A program made the translations under genes and the position numbers. Positions 41,580-51,085 of a DNA stretch of 64,000 nt are shown piece by piece. The first letter of the stretch is position 1, and every line of letters starts with the position of its first letter. The notes below the pieces were generated by a model. The model saw only the letters and a program-made list of their open reading frames with translations. It was not told the DNA's origin and made no database searches. Origin of the DNA: Thiothrix litoralis (GTDB taxonomy: Bacteria; Pseudomonadota; Gammaproteobacteria; Thiotrichales; Thiotrichaceae); the NCBI RefSeq assembly GCF_017901135.1, contig NZ_CP072801.1, forward strand, positions 3,686,501 through 3,750,500, in the 5' to 3' direction.

Positions 41580-41690
41580 ATGATGGCGGTGTCAGCCTTG
41601 CTGTTGCGGAGTGTGACGGGAACAACACCAGGCGATGCTTGGAATGCTGCATTTACTCGCCTCTACGTCGCAGAAAAGTGTAGCGCTTAA
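41580..41690 (+). other. 36-codon open frame, possible remnant gene
   Basis: ATG at 41580 opens a 36-residue frame with Ala/Leu-rich then Trp/Ala content (MMAVSALLLRSVTG, GDAWNAAFTRLYV). It begins immediately after the left end of the 507-bp element, so it could be a leftover from an interrupted gene. No ribosome site or homology is recognised, and chance is a real alternative. Confidence 0.2.
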
Positions 41691-41701
41691 CCGTATAACA
41701 C

Positions 41702-41744
41702 CTACCTTCAAATAACAAACTTAGGTAGTATCATTCGCCTACCT
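41702..41744. promoter_or_regulatory. CTACCT half-sites upstream of the DabA operon
   Basis: CTACCT at 41702-41707 and AGGTAG at 41723-41728 form an inverted pair with a 15-nt spacer, and a third CTACCT is at 41739-41744, 33 bp before the first start of the operon. It is a candidate binding site, e.g. for a LysR-type regulator such as those that control carbon-concentrating genes; this is inference. Confidence 0.38.
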
Positions 41745-41777
41745 TCCCTGTCCCAACCTGAAAGCGTATTGGATCTT

Positions 41778-43274
41778 ATGGATCACCCTTTAATCCTGTT
41801 GCTGTTATTACCCGCTGTGGGTGCTTGCGTCCTGGCATTGTTGCCTGATGAACGCCCCGGCCTGATTCGTTATACAGCCATTACCGTGGCGTTAGTAACC
41901 TTTGTTTATGCGGTTGGTTTAACCAGCCAGATGGATTTCGCCAAGGCTGCGACCCAGTTGGACACCAGCGTGGTGTGGAATGAGCAATTGGGTACGTCTT
42001 TTTCGCTGGGCGTTGATGGCTTGTCCTTTCCGCTGGTCTTGCTGACCACACTGTTGGTGCTGATGGCCTTGCTGGCTTCGCACATGATTACGCATCACGT
42101 CAAAGGCTATTACCTGTTAATGCTGTTGCTGGAAGCGGCTACGCTGGGGGTGTTCATCGCGCAGGACTGGGGTTTGTTCTACGTGTTCTGGGAACTGGTG
42201 CTGATTCCGTTGTTTTTTCTGATCGACCGCTGGGGTGGTAAAAATCGTCAGACTGCCGCATTGAATTTCGTGCTGTATACCATGGGCGGCTCGGTTTTCA
42301 TGTTGTTGGCCTTGTTGGTGCTATTCGATGCTACGCCGCAGCATTCCTTCACGTTTGCGGCCATGGCGCAAGGGGCGAAGGGTTTGAGTACTGCCGAACA
42401 AGTGCTGATTTTCGGGGGATTGTTGATTGGTTTGGGGGTAAAAATACCGCTGTTCCCGCTGCATGGCTGGTTGCCGCTGGCGCACGTGGAAGCACCTAGC
42501 CCGGTGAGTATTTTGCTGTCCGGTATCCTGTTGAAAATGGGGGCGTATGGCTTGTTGCGGGCGATTGATAGCTTGCCTGCTGCTGCGCTTGCCCTGCAAG
42601 GCTTGCTGTTTGCATTGGGGGTAATTGGTTTGATTTACGGCGGCCTGTTGGCGTGGCGGCAAAGCGATATGAAAAAAATGATCGCGTATTCGTCGGTGAG
42701 CCACATGGGGGTGGTGTTGATGGGTATTTCCACCCTGAATGTCCACGGCATGACTGGGGCGGTTTACCAGATGGTGGCGCATGGTCTGGTGGCGGGCGCA
42801 ACCTTCATGCTGATCGGCTTGCTGTATGAGCGTACCCATACCCGCGACATTAATGATTACGGCTCGCTGATCAAGGTGACACCGCGTTTTGCCTTCCTGA
42901 TTATTCTGGCGTTTGTGGGGGGGGTAGGCTTGCCGAGTACCGCCGGGTTTGTGGCGGAATTGCATGTGCTAATCGGTGGTTTTGAGCGCTGGGGCTGGCC
43001 TATCGTGCTGTTGTCACTGGGCGTGCTGATTACCGCAACTTACAGCCTCCGCACCGTCAAGCAGCTTTACACCGGCCCGGTACGGCTGGACATGCAACAG
43101 GTGGAAGACCTGCGTCCGTTGGAAATGCTGGCGGCGGGTGGCCTGATTGCTGGTACGTTTTTACTGGGCTTTTACCCCGCGCCCTTGCTGCACATGGTGG
43201 ATATGTCGGTGCAACAACTCATTAGCCACTTTGCACTGGAAACCATGGCGCAGGTTTCAGGGGGTAATCTGTGA
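41778..43274 (+). CDS. NuoM-like antiporter subunit, first gene of the DabA operon
   Basis: The 498-aa membrane protein belongs to the proton-pumping NuoL/M/N (Mrp antiporter) family. Signature features are GVDGLSFPLVLL, FWELVLIPLFFLI (helix V glutamate), and GVKIPLFPLHGWLPLAHVEAP with SGILLKMGAYGLLR (helix VII lysine). The ATG at 41778 is chosen; an in-frame TTG at 41769 has no advantage. It overlaps the dabA start by 4 bp (GTGA). Complex I genes are absent, so it serves the DabA complex. Confidence 0.9.
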   Translation: MDHPLILLLLLPAVGACVLALLPDERPGLIRYTAITVALVTFVYAVGLTSQMDFAKAATQLDTSVVWNEQLGTSFSLGVDGLSFPLVLLTTLLVLMALLASHMITHHVKGYYLLMLLLEAATLGVFIAQDWGLFYVFWELVLIPLFFLIDRWGGKNRQTAALNFVLYTMGGSVFMLLALLVLFDATPQHSFTFAAMAQGAKGLSTAEQVLIFGGLLIGLGVKIPLFPLHGWLPLAHVEAPSPVSILLSGILLKMGAYGLLRAIDSLPAAALALQGLLFALGVIGLIYGGLLAWRQSDMKKMIAYSSVSHMGVVLMGISTLNVHGMTGAVYQMVAHGLVAGATFMLIGLLYERTHTRDINDYGSLIKVTPRFAFLIILAFVGGVGLPSTAGFVAELHVLIGGFERWGWPIVLLSLGVLITATYSLRTVKQLYTGPVRLDMQQVEDLRPLEMLAAGGLIAGTFLLGFYPAPLLHMVDMSVQQLISHFALETMAQVSGGNL

Positions 43275-46200
43275 GTCAAAACCATCAGGCATACCACGAA
43301 CAGTTGCGAGAAGCCATTGCCGCGCTGGATGCGGTGTTACCGATTCAGGCACCGTTGCAGGATTTTGTGCATTTTAACCCGCTGGTGAATTACGAACATT
43401 TGCCATTTGCGGAGGCGTTACGCGCTGCCCATGCCGACAGTGGTTCACTGGGTTATTTGCCTGCTAGCGACTACCAACGTTTTTTCCGGGAAGGGCGCAT
43501 TAGCCGTCATGATATTTTTAGCGTACTGGCGGGCGAACCGGACAAGTTCGCTGACCGCGAGATTTACCTCACTGTGCTGGCGACTGAGATCAAGGCGATC
43601 AGTTTCCAGCAAATGCGTTGGCAGGTGGAAGAAAACCACGCGCTGGAACGCTTTCAGGCAGACGTGGCCTTCGAGCAACGTGACAAACTGCTGGAAGCTG
43701 CCGGGCAGGATGAAGCCACTGCCATCCGCGCCCTGTGGGAAACCTGTTTGCAAAAGCTGGAGCTTCAATACGACTTGCCGCACCCGGAAGCCCTGCTGAA
43801 CTTGCGCCTCACCGACATTAATGGCATCTGGGATCAGATCAAGCAGCAAGGCCAGATCGGTGCCAGCATCCCGGATGCGGAAAGCTTCATCCATGCCGAA
43901 AGCCGTCACCTGTTGCACCACTTGCTGGATCAGGTGGGTGAAACCCTGACCCTGCGTGGCCTGTTACACAAGCTGGTGAATGTCGATGTCATGGAGAAAC
44001 TGCTGCCCTTGCTGGATCGTCATCTGGCAAGCTGGCTGGATCAGGGGATAGCAGGGTTGAGAGCAAGCGGGGAGGGTTTCTATGCCTACTGGCGCGAAGC
44101 TACTTTGCATGACATCACCCTGACGCTGGAGGGGATGGATGATTGGGAAGATTACCTGTGTTCCCTGCACGATGACCCACTGGAAACTATCCATCAGGAA
44201 TTGATGCGCATCGGTATCGACCGCCAGCACTGGGGCGGCTACCTGCGGGTATTGGCGCTGGAACTGCCGGGCTGGTCGGGTATGTTCAACTGGCGCTCGA
44301 AAAACCCCGGTTATGACGGGTTGTCAGCGCCTGTCAGCATGGCAGATTACCTCGCGGTCAGGCTGGTGCTGGAACACCTGTATTGCCGTCAATACACCAG
44401 CGAACACTGGAAAATCAATGCCAGTACTACCAACTTGCGCGGCTATTTTCACCAGCATCAGGACGAGTTTTTTGTTCGCTACCACGCTTACAACACTACC
44501 TTGCCGGAATTCTTGCAGCAGCTTGCCCAGCAGTTTCTGGTGAGTGAGGAGGACATCCTGCCGCAAGACTGGCATCAGCTTGCTCACCAGATTCTGACGT
44601 GGAGCCTTGCGCCGCAAACGGTTATCCCGGTCGGCACGGACATCTACCGCAAGGCATGGCGTTTGTTCCATCTGGCGCAACATTTGGCGCTGGATGCTGC
44701 CAGTGTTGCCCAACTGGAACCACAACGGATCAAGCGCTTGCTGGCGATTTTGGAGGAGCTGGATGACCCTAACACCAGCGGCTACCTGTGGCTGCAAGCC
44801 TATGAGCACCACTATCAGGAAGAAATCTTCAGTGCAGTGCTGAACAAGCACGCCGATGAGGCGCCTTCCGCTCTTTCTGCCCCGCCTGCTGCCCAACTGA
44901 TTTTTTGCATGGATGACCGCGAGGAAAGCGTGCGCCGCCATCTGGAGGAAATCGCCCCTGATCTCGAAACCTTGGGCGCTGCGGGCGTTTTCGGCTTGCC
45001 CAATAACTGGCGCGGGCTGGATGCGCCTGCCCCGCTCAAGCTGGCACAGCCGACGGTGACCGCAGTACACGAACTTCACGAAATCCCGGATAGCAGCGCT
45101 GAACCCCAGTTACCCGCGCACCAACGCCGCCAGCGTTTCCTCAACAGGCTGAAAGGGCTGAAAAATTACTGGATGCGTCGCAGTGTGTTGGGAACGGCCT
45201 TAGCTTTGCCGTTGCTTGCGCCGTTTGCGCTGCTGGAATTGCTGGGGCGTGGTTTGATGCCAGCGGCTTACCAGCGTTTCATAAGCAAGTGGCAACACAA
45301 GGCCAGTCTGCCCCTGCAAACCCGCGTGGCTTACAATGCTACCGAGGTGTTGGAATGCCCTAGCAAGGAACACAACCAGATCGGTTTGAGTGCAGCAGAA
45401 AAGGTCGCCAAAGTTGCGGCTTTCCTCAAGTTGACGGGGTTCATCAGCGGGTTCGCACCCTTGGTGGTGTTGATGGCGCACCGTTCACGCCATTTGAATA
45501 ATCCGCATATTCTTGGTTATGGCTGCGGGGCGTGCAGCGGGCGTTTCGGGGGGCCGAATGCGCGGGCGTTTGCGGGGATGTGTAATGAGCCGGAAGTGCG
45601 CACTCAGTTGCTTGAACAACACGGCATCCACATGCCTGAAGGTTGCTGGTTTATGGCCAGTGAACACGACACCACTAGCGATGACATCGACTGGTTTGAT
45701 ACGGATCTGATTCCCGCCAGCCATCAGGCGGTGTTCGAGCGGGTGCAACAAGCGACCGAGCAGGCCGCCCGCCAGTCAGCGCAGGAACGTTGCCGCAAGT
45801 TTGCCTCTGCCCACCCGCAGTTGACCCCGGAAAAGGCCAAGCGTCATGTGGAAGGCCGTGCCGCTTCCCCCGATCAGGTGCGTGCCGAGCTGGGGCATCA
45901 AGGCTGTGCTGTGGCATTCATCGGGCCGCGCAGTTTGAGTAAAGGGGTATTTTGGGATCGGCGTTCCTTCCTGATTTCCTATGACCCGCAGCATGACTCG
46001 GAAGGCAAGCTGCTGGAAGCGCAATTGAATGGCAATGGCGTGGTCGGGGTCGGTATTCAGATGGATTATTATTTTTCGCGGATGCAAAGCGGTTACTTCG
46101 GTTCCGGTAGCAAGGCGACCCATAACCTGACGGGAATGTTTGGGGTGATGGAAGGTGGTTCCAGCGATTTGCGTACTGGGCTTGCTCAGCAAATGGTGGA

Positions 46201-46501
46201 GTTACATGAGCCGATGCGGCTGCTGGTGATTGTGGAGGCGGAACTGGCAACACTGGGGGTGATTCACCGGCGCGACGCTTACCTACGGCAGTTGTTGGAT
46301 AATGGCTGGGTGTTGCTGGCGGTAAAGCCACCGGCGCGTAATGAAATTTATGTGTTTCAGCCCGGGCAGGGGTTTGTGCAATGGCAGGGGACGGTGCATC
46401 CCTTGCCGCAAGTGCAGCATTCGCAGGAGTGGTACGCCGGGCATCATGGGCATTTGTCGCCTGCGGCAGTGCGCGGGATGGCGGAGGTGAATCATGCCTG
46501 A
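43271..46501 (+). CDS. dabA: DabA, inorganic-carbon transporter catalytic subunit (DUF2309)
   Basis: DabA is a beta-carbonic-anhydrase-like protein that hydrates CO2 vectorially, driven by its membrane partner. The 1076-aa chain is longer than the roughly 830-aa H. neapolitanus DabA. Predicted zinc ligands have the known spacing: Cys546 and Asp548 in FCMDDREES, then His737 (AHRSRH) and Cys752 in GYGCGACSG (15 apart). FGGPNARAFAGMCNEPEVR follows. It starts at the GTG at 43271 and overlaps the NuoL-like gene by 8 bp. The zinc-site reading is mine from spacing. Confidence 0.93.
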   Translation: MSQNHQAYHEQLREAIAALDAVLPIQAPLQDFVHFNPLVNYEHLPFAEALRAAHADSGSLGYLPASDYQRFFREGRISRHDIFSVLAGEPDKFADREIYLTVLATEIKAISFQQMRWQVEENHALERFQADVAFEQRDKLLEAAGQDEATAIRALWETCLQKLELQYDLPHPEALLNLRLTDINGIWDQIKQQGQIGASIPDAESFIHAESRHLLHHLLDQVGETLTLRGLLHKLVNVDVMEKLLPLLDRHLASWLDQGIAGLRASGEGFYAYWREATLHDITLTLEGMDDWEDYLCSLHDDPLETIHQELMRIGIDRQHWGGYLRVLALELPGWSGMFNWRSKNPGYDGLSAPVSMADYLAVRLVLEHLYCRQYTSEHWKINASTTNLRGYFHQHQDEFFVRYHAYNTTLPEFLQQLAQQFLVSEEDILPQDWHQLAHQILTWSLAPQTVIPVGTDIYRKAWRLFHLAQHLALDAASVAQLEPQRIKRLLAILEELDDPNTSGYLWLQAYEHHYQEEIFSAVLNKHADEAPSALSAPPAAQLIFCMDDREESVRRHLEEIAPDLETLGAAGVFGLPNNWRGLDAPAPLKLAQPTVTAVHELHEIPDSSAEPQLPAHQRRQRFLNRLKGLKNYWMRRSVLGTALALPLLAPFALLELLGRGLMPAAYQRFISKWQHKASLPLQTRVAYNATEVLECPSKEHNQIGLSAAEKVAKVAAFLKLTGFISGFAPLVVLMAHRSRHLNNPHILGYGCGACSGRFGGPNARAFAGMCNEPEVRTQLLEQHGIHMPEGCWFMASEHDTTSDDIDWFDTDLIPASHQAVFERVQQATEQAARQSAQERCRKFASAHPQLTPEKAKRHVEGRAASPDQVRAELGHQGCAVAFIGPRSLSKGVFWDRRSFLISYDPQHDSEGKLLEAQLNGNGVVGVGIQMDYYFSRMQSGYFGSGSKATHNLTGMFGVMEGGSSDLRTGLAQQMVELHEPMRLLVIVEAELATLGVIHRRDAYLRQLLDNGWVLLAVKPPARNEIYVFQPGQGFVQWQGTVHPLPQVQHSQEWYAGHHGHLSPAAVRGMAEVNHA

Positions 46502-48053
46502 AGTGATGTTGTTGCTGATTCCCGGTTTGCCCTTGCTGGCGGCGTTGTTGATGGTGTTGGATCGTTTGTTCGGCTGGAGCAAGCGCGATGGGTGTGAACG
46601 TTTCACGGCGCGTTTGTTACAGGCAGCGGGTAGCCTGAGTTTGTTGCTGGTGTTGTGGGCGGATGTGGATTATTGGCTGTTGGGAAGCCGTCATGTGCTG
46701 GTGTTGCCTTGGCTGCACAGCGGCCTGTATAGCGCTAGCATCAGCTTTATGCTCGACCCGTTGGCGCTGAGCATGGCAACGCTGGTGGGGCTTATTGCCT
46801 TGCTGGTGACGCGCTTTTCGGTGGCTTATTTGCATCGGGAGGCAGGCTTTCAGCGCTTTTTCATGGTGATGGCGCTGTTCACGGCGGCGATGCAATCGAT
46901 TGCGCTTTCCGGCAGTGCCTTGCTGGCCTTTGTGGGCTGGGAATTGGCGGGGGTAAGTTCTTACCTGCTGATCGCTTACAACTGGCAAAGCCGCACGGCA
47001 GCCACGAGTGCAACCCGTGCGTTTGTGACCAACCGGATGGGGGATGCCGGGTTTTTGTTGGGAATGTTCATGGCCTTTACGCTGTTCCGTACCACCGAAT
47101 GGGATGTGATGCTGGTGGCGCAACCGGAGACCTCCAGCTTGTTGGTGGGGGTGCTGGCACTGGGCTTTATCGCGGCAGCTTTGGTGAAGTCGGCGCAATT
47201 TCCGTTTTCGGCGTGGATTACGCGGGCGCTGGAAGGCCCAACGCCTTCAAGTACGGTGTTTTATGGCTCACTCATGGTTCATGCGGGGATTTTCCTGTTA
47301 CTGCGGATTCATCCCTTACTGGAACAAGCGCCGGTGCTGCAATGGTTGTTGCTGGTGGTGGGGCTTCTGACGGTGTTGTATGGCAGGCTGGGTGGGATGG
47401 TGCAAACCGACATCAAAACCTCGCTGATGTTTGCAACCTTGGCACAAACTGGCCTGATGCTGGTGGCGATTAGCTTTGGTTGGTATACGCTGGCGTTGGT
47501 GCATTTGTTGTTGCACGCGGTGTGGCGGGCTTACCAGTTTCTGCATTCGCCGTCTTTTGCATTGCACACGCAATGGCAGCCTGCACCGGCGGCTCCAGCG
47601 TGGCTGGGCAAGCAGCGCTGGTTGCACAATGCAGCCTTGCAACGTTTCTGGCTGGATCCGCTGGCAGATTGGTTGCTGGTAAAGCCGACCTTGGCCTTGT
47701 CGCAGGAAGCACAGGTGTTCGATGGGCAAATCCTCGACAAGCTCAGTGGTACGCCGGGGACGCACAGTAGTATTGAAACGCTGGCGGATATGCAGGCATT
47801 GCAACAAGGGCGTTTGCGGGTGGAAAGCAGCATCGGCGTGGGTTCAGGGGTGTTCGGCAAGCTGATGCAGTGGGTGGCGGAACATTTGGAGTGGTTTGAA
47901 AACCGTCTGCTGTTGCAACAGGATGGCGGTAAAGCCAAAACCTTGTTGGATCGGCTGGGGCATTATATCGACAGGGTTGAGCGCTTATTGACCCAGCCGC
48001 GTTATCTGGTGTTACTGATTATGGCGACACTGGTGGTCATCTTCCGAGGGTAG
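46494..48053 (+). CDS. NuoL-like subunit, probable DabB
   Basis: The 519-aa protein is NuoL-like with a long C-terminal extension. Features are MLDPLALSMATLVGL, FVGWELAGVSSYLLI (helix V glutamate), and KSAQFPFSAWITRALEGPTPSS (helix VII lysine region). The C-terminal third has amphipathic and hydrophobic helices, like the lateral arm of NuoL. In known DAB pairs the NuoL-like DabB is the membrane partner of DabA, so this is the likeliest DabB. It overlaps dabA by 8 bp. Confidence 0.9.
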   Translation: MPEVMLLLIPGLPLLAALLMVLDRLFGWSKRDGCERFTARLLQAAGSLSLLLVLWADVDYWLLGSRHVLVLPWLHSGLYSASISFMLDPLALSMATLVGLIALLVTRFSVAYLHREAGFQRFFMVMALFTAAMQSIALSGSALLAFVGWELAGVSSYLLIAYNWQSRTAATSATRAFVTNRMGDAGFLLGMFMAFTLFRTTEWDVMLVAQPETSSLLVGVLALGFIAAALVKSAQFPFSAWITRALEGPTPSSTVFYGSLMVHAGIFLLLRIHPLLEQAPVLQWLLLVVGLLTVLYGRLGGMVQTDIKTSLMFATLAQTGLMLVAISFGWYTLALVHLLLHAVWRAYQFLHSPSFALHTQWQPAPAAPAWLGKQRWLHNAALQRFWLDPLADWLLVKPTLALSQEAQVFDGQILDKLSGTPGTHSSIETLADMQALQQGRLRVESSIGVGSGVFGKLMQWVAEHLEWFENRLLLQQDGGKAKTLLDRLGHYIDRVERLLTQPRYLVLLIMATLVVIFRG

Positions 48054-48059
48054 TGTGCA

Positions 48060-49595
48060 ATGAACTTTTCCGAGATAGCGGCTAATACGCCCTTGCTGAC
48101 AATCTTGCAATTGTTGCCCTTTCTGACTGGCTTGGTGTTGGTGTGGGTGCGGGGCAATGCCGCCGTCGCGTTGGGGGGCATCATGTCGTTGGCACAGGTG
48201 TTTCTGGCGATCAATCTGTATGCGAAATTTGATGTTCACCAACCTGCGGGGGTGATGCAGTTTGCCGAAAGTGTGCAGATTCTGGGGGCTTTTCACTACC
48301 ACGCGGCGGTGGATGGCATCAGTGTGATGTTTGTGTTGCTGACCAGCCTGATCAGCTTGCTGAGTGTGGCCTTCATTCTGGTGATGCGCTTGCATGAGAG
48401 TTTGATGCTGGCGGTGATGATGATGCTTCAGGCCGTGGTGACCAGCCAGTTTGTGACGGTGGATTTGCTGTGGTTTACCAGCATGTCTTGCCTCGAAATG
48501 CTGCTGGTGGGGTATTTGATTAAACGTTGGCCGACATCGAATGATGTGCAGCCTGCGCTGGCGCGTTACCTGCAATTCATGACGGTGAGTTTGTTGCTGA
48601 TGGTGTTCGGGACGCTGGTGCTGGGTTGGAATTACGCAGATGCCACGGGGGGGCGCTGGAGCTTCAGTTTGTATGAGTTGGCGAAACTCGGTTTCGGCAA
48701 GCATGACATGGTGGGGACGCTGGTGTTTTTCGCACTGTTTTATGCGCTGGCCATACGGATTCCGCTGTTCCCGTTCCACGGCTGGTTGCCGGGCTTTATG
48801 TTGCACGGCAATGTGGCGGTGGCACCGATTTATTTGCTGGGCTTGAAAGTCGGGGTGTACGGTTTGTTGCGCTTTGTGTTCCCGATTTTGCCGAATGCGG
48901 TGTGGGAATGGCATGTGGTGGCGACGGCCTTTGCGGCTACTGGGGTGTTTTACGCGGCGTTTTTGGCGATGCGTCAACAGACGCTGCGGGAATTGCTGGC
49001 GTTTGCGGTGATCAGCCATACCGGGATTTTGACGATTGGATTATTCAGCTTGCACCGGATGGCGTTGCAAGGCGCGGTGTTGTTGGCGCTGAATTTTGGC
49101 TTGGCGATTACCGGCTTGCTGCTGATGACGGGGATGGTGTGGCAGCGTACCCGCACGACGCGGCTGAGTAAGCTGGGTGGCTTGCTGGATTATATTCCTA
49201 TCGTGGGTTTGGCGTTTTTGGTGGCGGGTCTGGCGATTGTGGGGATGCCGGGGACACCGGGGTTTGATGCGGTGCATTTTGTGCTGGAAGGTTCGATCAA
49301 AAGTTTCGGGGCAGTGGTGACGGTGGCGGCAGCGCTGGGCAATCTGGTGGCGGCTGGCTTTTTGTTACGGGCTTTCCAACAGGCATTTTTGGCAACGCCG
49401 GGGGTGGATACCCGACGTTGGGATACTAACCCGGCTTATCCGGCTGAGCAGTTGATGGCGGGCATTGTGATGTTGGTGACGGTGGCGGTGGGTTTCTACT
49501 CTGCGCCGTGGATTGCGTTAATTGAGCAACCGATCAGTGGTTTGGCTGGGGTGTTTAGCGAATACGTCGGCACTGTACAGGGAGTGGGACATTGA
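48060..49595 (+). CDS. NuoM/N-like antiporter subunit
   Basis: The 511-aa protein is a further antiporter-like membrane subunit: HAAVDGISVMFVLLT, ALAIRIPLFPFHGWLPGFMLHG, GLKVGVYGLLRF (helix VII lysine) and the VGMPGTPGFDAVHFVL segment. The helix V glutamate is not in the usual FWE form; the equivalent is FTSMSCLEMLLVG, where Glu may still serve. It starts 6 bp after the NuoL-like gene and shares one base with the next gene. Confidence 0.88.
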   Translation: MNFSEIAANTPLLTILQLLPFLTGLVLVWVRGNAAVALGGIMSLAQVFLAINLYAKFDVHQPAGVMQFAESVQILGAFHYHAAVDGISVMFVLLTSLISLLSVAFILVMRLHESLMLAVMMMLQAVVTSQFVTVDLLWFTSMSCLEMLLVGYLIKRWPTSNDVQPALARYLQFMTVSLLLMVFGTLVLGWNYADATGGRWSFSLYELAKLGFGKHDMVGTLVFFALFYALAIRIPLFPFHGWLPGFMLHGNVAVAPIYLLGLKVGVYGLLRFVFPILPNAVWEWHVVATAFAATGVFYAAFLAMRQQTLRELLAFAVISHTGILTIGLFSLHRMALQGAVLLALNFGLAITGLLLMTGMVWQRTRTTRLSKLGGLLDYIPIVGLAFLVAGLAIVGMPGTPGFDAVHFVLEGSIKSFGAVVTVAAALGNLVAAGFLLRAFQQAFLATPGVDTRRWDTNPAYPAEQLMAGIVMLVTVAVGFYSAPWIALIEQPISGLAGVFSEYVGTVQGVGH

Positions 49596-51085
49596 TGGTG
49601 AATCTAACGGGAACGGCTTTTCCGTGGTTGAGTTTGCTGGTGCTGATGTTGCCACTGGGGGCGTTGCTGACGGCGATGATGCCGGGTAAAGAGGCACGTT
49701 TGGCGGCGTTGACTACGGCGTTGCTGGCCTTGGGGGTTACGCTGGTGATTTTGGCGGGGTTTGACCCGCAGCAGACGGGCTTCCAGTTTGTGGAAAAAAC
49801 CGCGTGGATGCCGAGTCTGGGGATTGCTTATTTCATGGGGGTGGATGGGCTGTCGGTACTGTTTTTGCCGTTTACGGCCTTGCTGTTTGTCGGGGTGATT
49901 CTGGCGTCGTGGAATGCGATTCGTACCCTGCCGCGTTTGTATTTCGCGCTGTTGCTGGTGCTGGAATGTACCATGATGGGGATTTTTACCTCGCTGGATA
50001 CCATCCTGTTTTTCCTGTTTTGGGAAATGACCTTGCTGCCGCTGTTTTTCCTGATCAGCTTGTGGGGTAGTGGGGCGAACCGGCGTTATGCGGGGGTGAA
50101 GTACAGCTTGTTTATGCTGGCGGGGGGCTTGCCGATTCTGTTGGGTTTCGTGTTGCTGGCGCTCCATAATTCCACGGGCATGAGCTTTTCCTATACCGAG
50201 TTGTTGCAGGGAAGCCGTAGTAAAGAGATTCAGGTGGCGGTGTTTTTCCTGCTACTGGTGGGGTTCGGGGTGAAAATACCGTTGTTTCCGCTGCATACGT
50301 GGTTGCCGGTGGTGGCGCAGGAAGGCCCTGCGACCACGGTGGCTCTGCTGACGGGGTTGAAAGTGGGGGCGTATGGTTTGTTACGCTTTGGCTTGCCATT
50401 AGTGCCAGAGGCGGCGTTGGAGTTCCGCTGGGTTCTGGTGGGGCTGGGGATGATCGGGGTGCTGTATGGAGCGGTGGCGGCGTTGAGTCAAACCAGTTTG
50501 CGGCGGATGCTGGCGTTTTCATCCTTGAGTCATGTGGGGCTGGTGGTGCTGGGAATAGCGGCGTTTAGTCCACAGGGGATTCAGGGAGCCGTGTTCCAGT
50601 TGTTGAATTTTACCTTGATTGCGGGTGGGCTGTTCTTGCTGACCGGCTTTTTGCATCAACGTACCGGGTCAACGGAATTATTGAGTCTGGGAGGAGTGGC
50701 GAAGTCGATGCCGGTGTTGGCGTCGCTGTTCTTCTTCTTGGGGTTGGCGAGTATCGGGATACCGGGTACCAGTGGCTTTCCGGCGGAATTTTTGCTAATC
50801 ATGAGTGTGCTGGAAACGCATACGGGGGCGGGCTTGGTGGTGTTGTTTGTGGTGATTCTGGGGGCTGCGTATTTCCTCAATTTTTACCGCAAGGCCTTTT
50901 GGGGTGAAGCGCGTCACGACATTATCCGTGACGCACCTGACTTGAAGCAGCGGGAACTCGGTGTCCTGTTGCTGATGGGTATACTGGTGCTGGTATTCGG
51001 TTTCTACCCACAGGGGATGTTGAATATCACCGAAACCAGCAGCCAGTATTGGGTGAGTCTGATGCTGCCGACGGGATCACCGTGA
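49595..51085 (+). CDS. NuoM-like antiporter subunit, last gene of the DabA operon
   Basis: The 496-aa protein is NuoM-like, with FMGVDGLSVLFLPF, FFLFWEMTLLPLFFLISLWG (helix V glutamate), GVKIPLFPLHTWLPVVAQEGPAT and GLKVGAYGLLRFG (helix VII lysine). The ATG at 49595 shares one base with the previous stop; the TTG at 49592 is an alternative. It ends convergently with the DUF1566 gene, overlapping 9 bp. It closes a run of four antiporter subunits around one DabA. Confidence 0.9.
   Translation: MVNLTGTAFPWLSLLVLMLPLGALLTAMMPGKEARLAALTTALLALGVTLVILAGFDPQQTGFQFVEKTAWMPSLGIAYFMGVDGLSVLFLPFTALLFVGVILASWNAIRTLPRLYFALLLVLECTMMGIFTSLDTILFFLFWEMTLLPLFFLISLWGSGANRRYAGVKYSLFMLAGGLPILLGFVLLALHNSTGMSFSYTELLQGSRSKEIQVAVFFLLLVGFGVKIPLFPLHTWLPVVAQEGPATTVALLTGLKVGAYGLLRFGLPLVPEAALEFRWVLVGLGMIGVLYGAVAALSQTSLRRMLAFSSLSHVGLVVLGIAAFSPQGIQGAVFQLLNFTLIAGGLFLLTGFLHQRTGSTELLSLGGVAKSMPVLASLFFFLGLASIGIPGTSGFPAEFLLIMSVLETHTGAGLVVLFVVILGAAYFLNFYRKAFWGEARHDIIRDAPDLKQRELGVLLLMGILVLVFGFYPQGMLNITETSSQYWVSLMLPTGSP

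Noticed and set aside
48012-49019. 335-aa minus-strand frame inside the DabA operon
   Set aside because: Extreme His/Gln content and no start context; the plus strand carries the NuoM/N-like gene.
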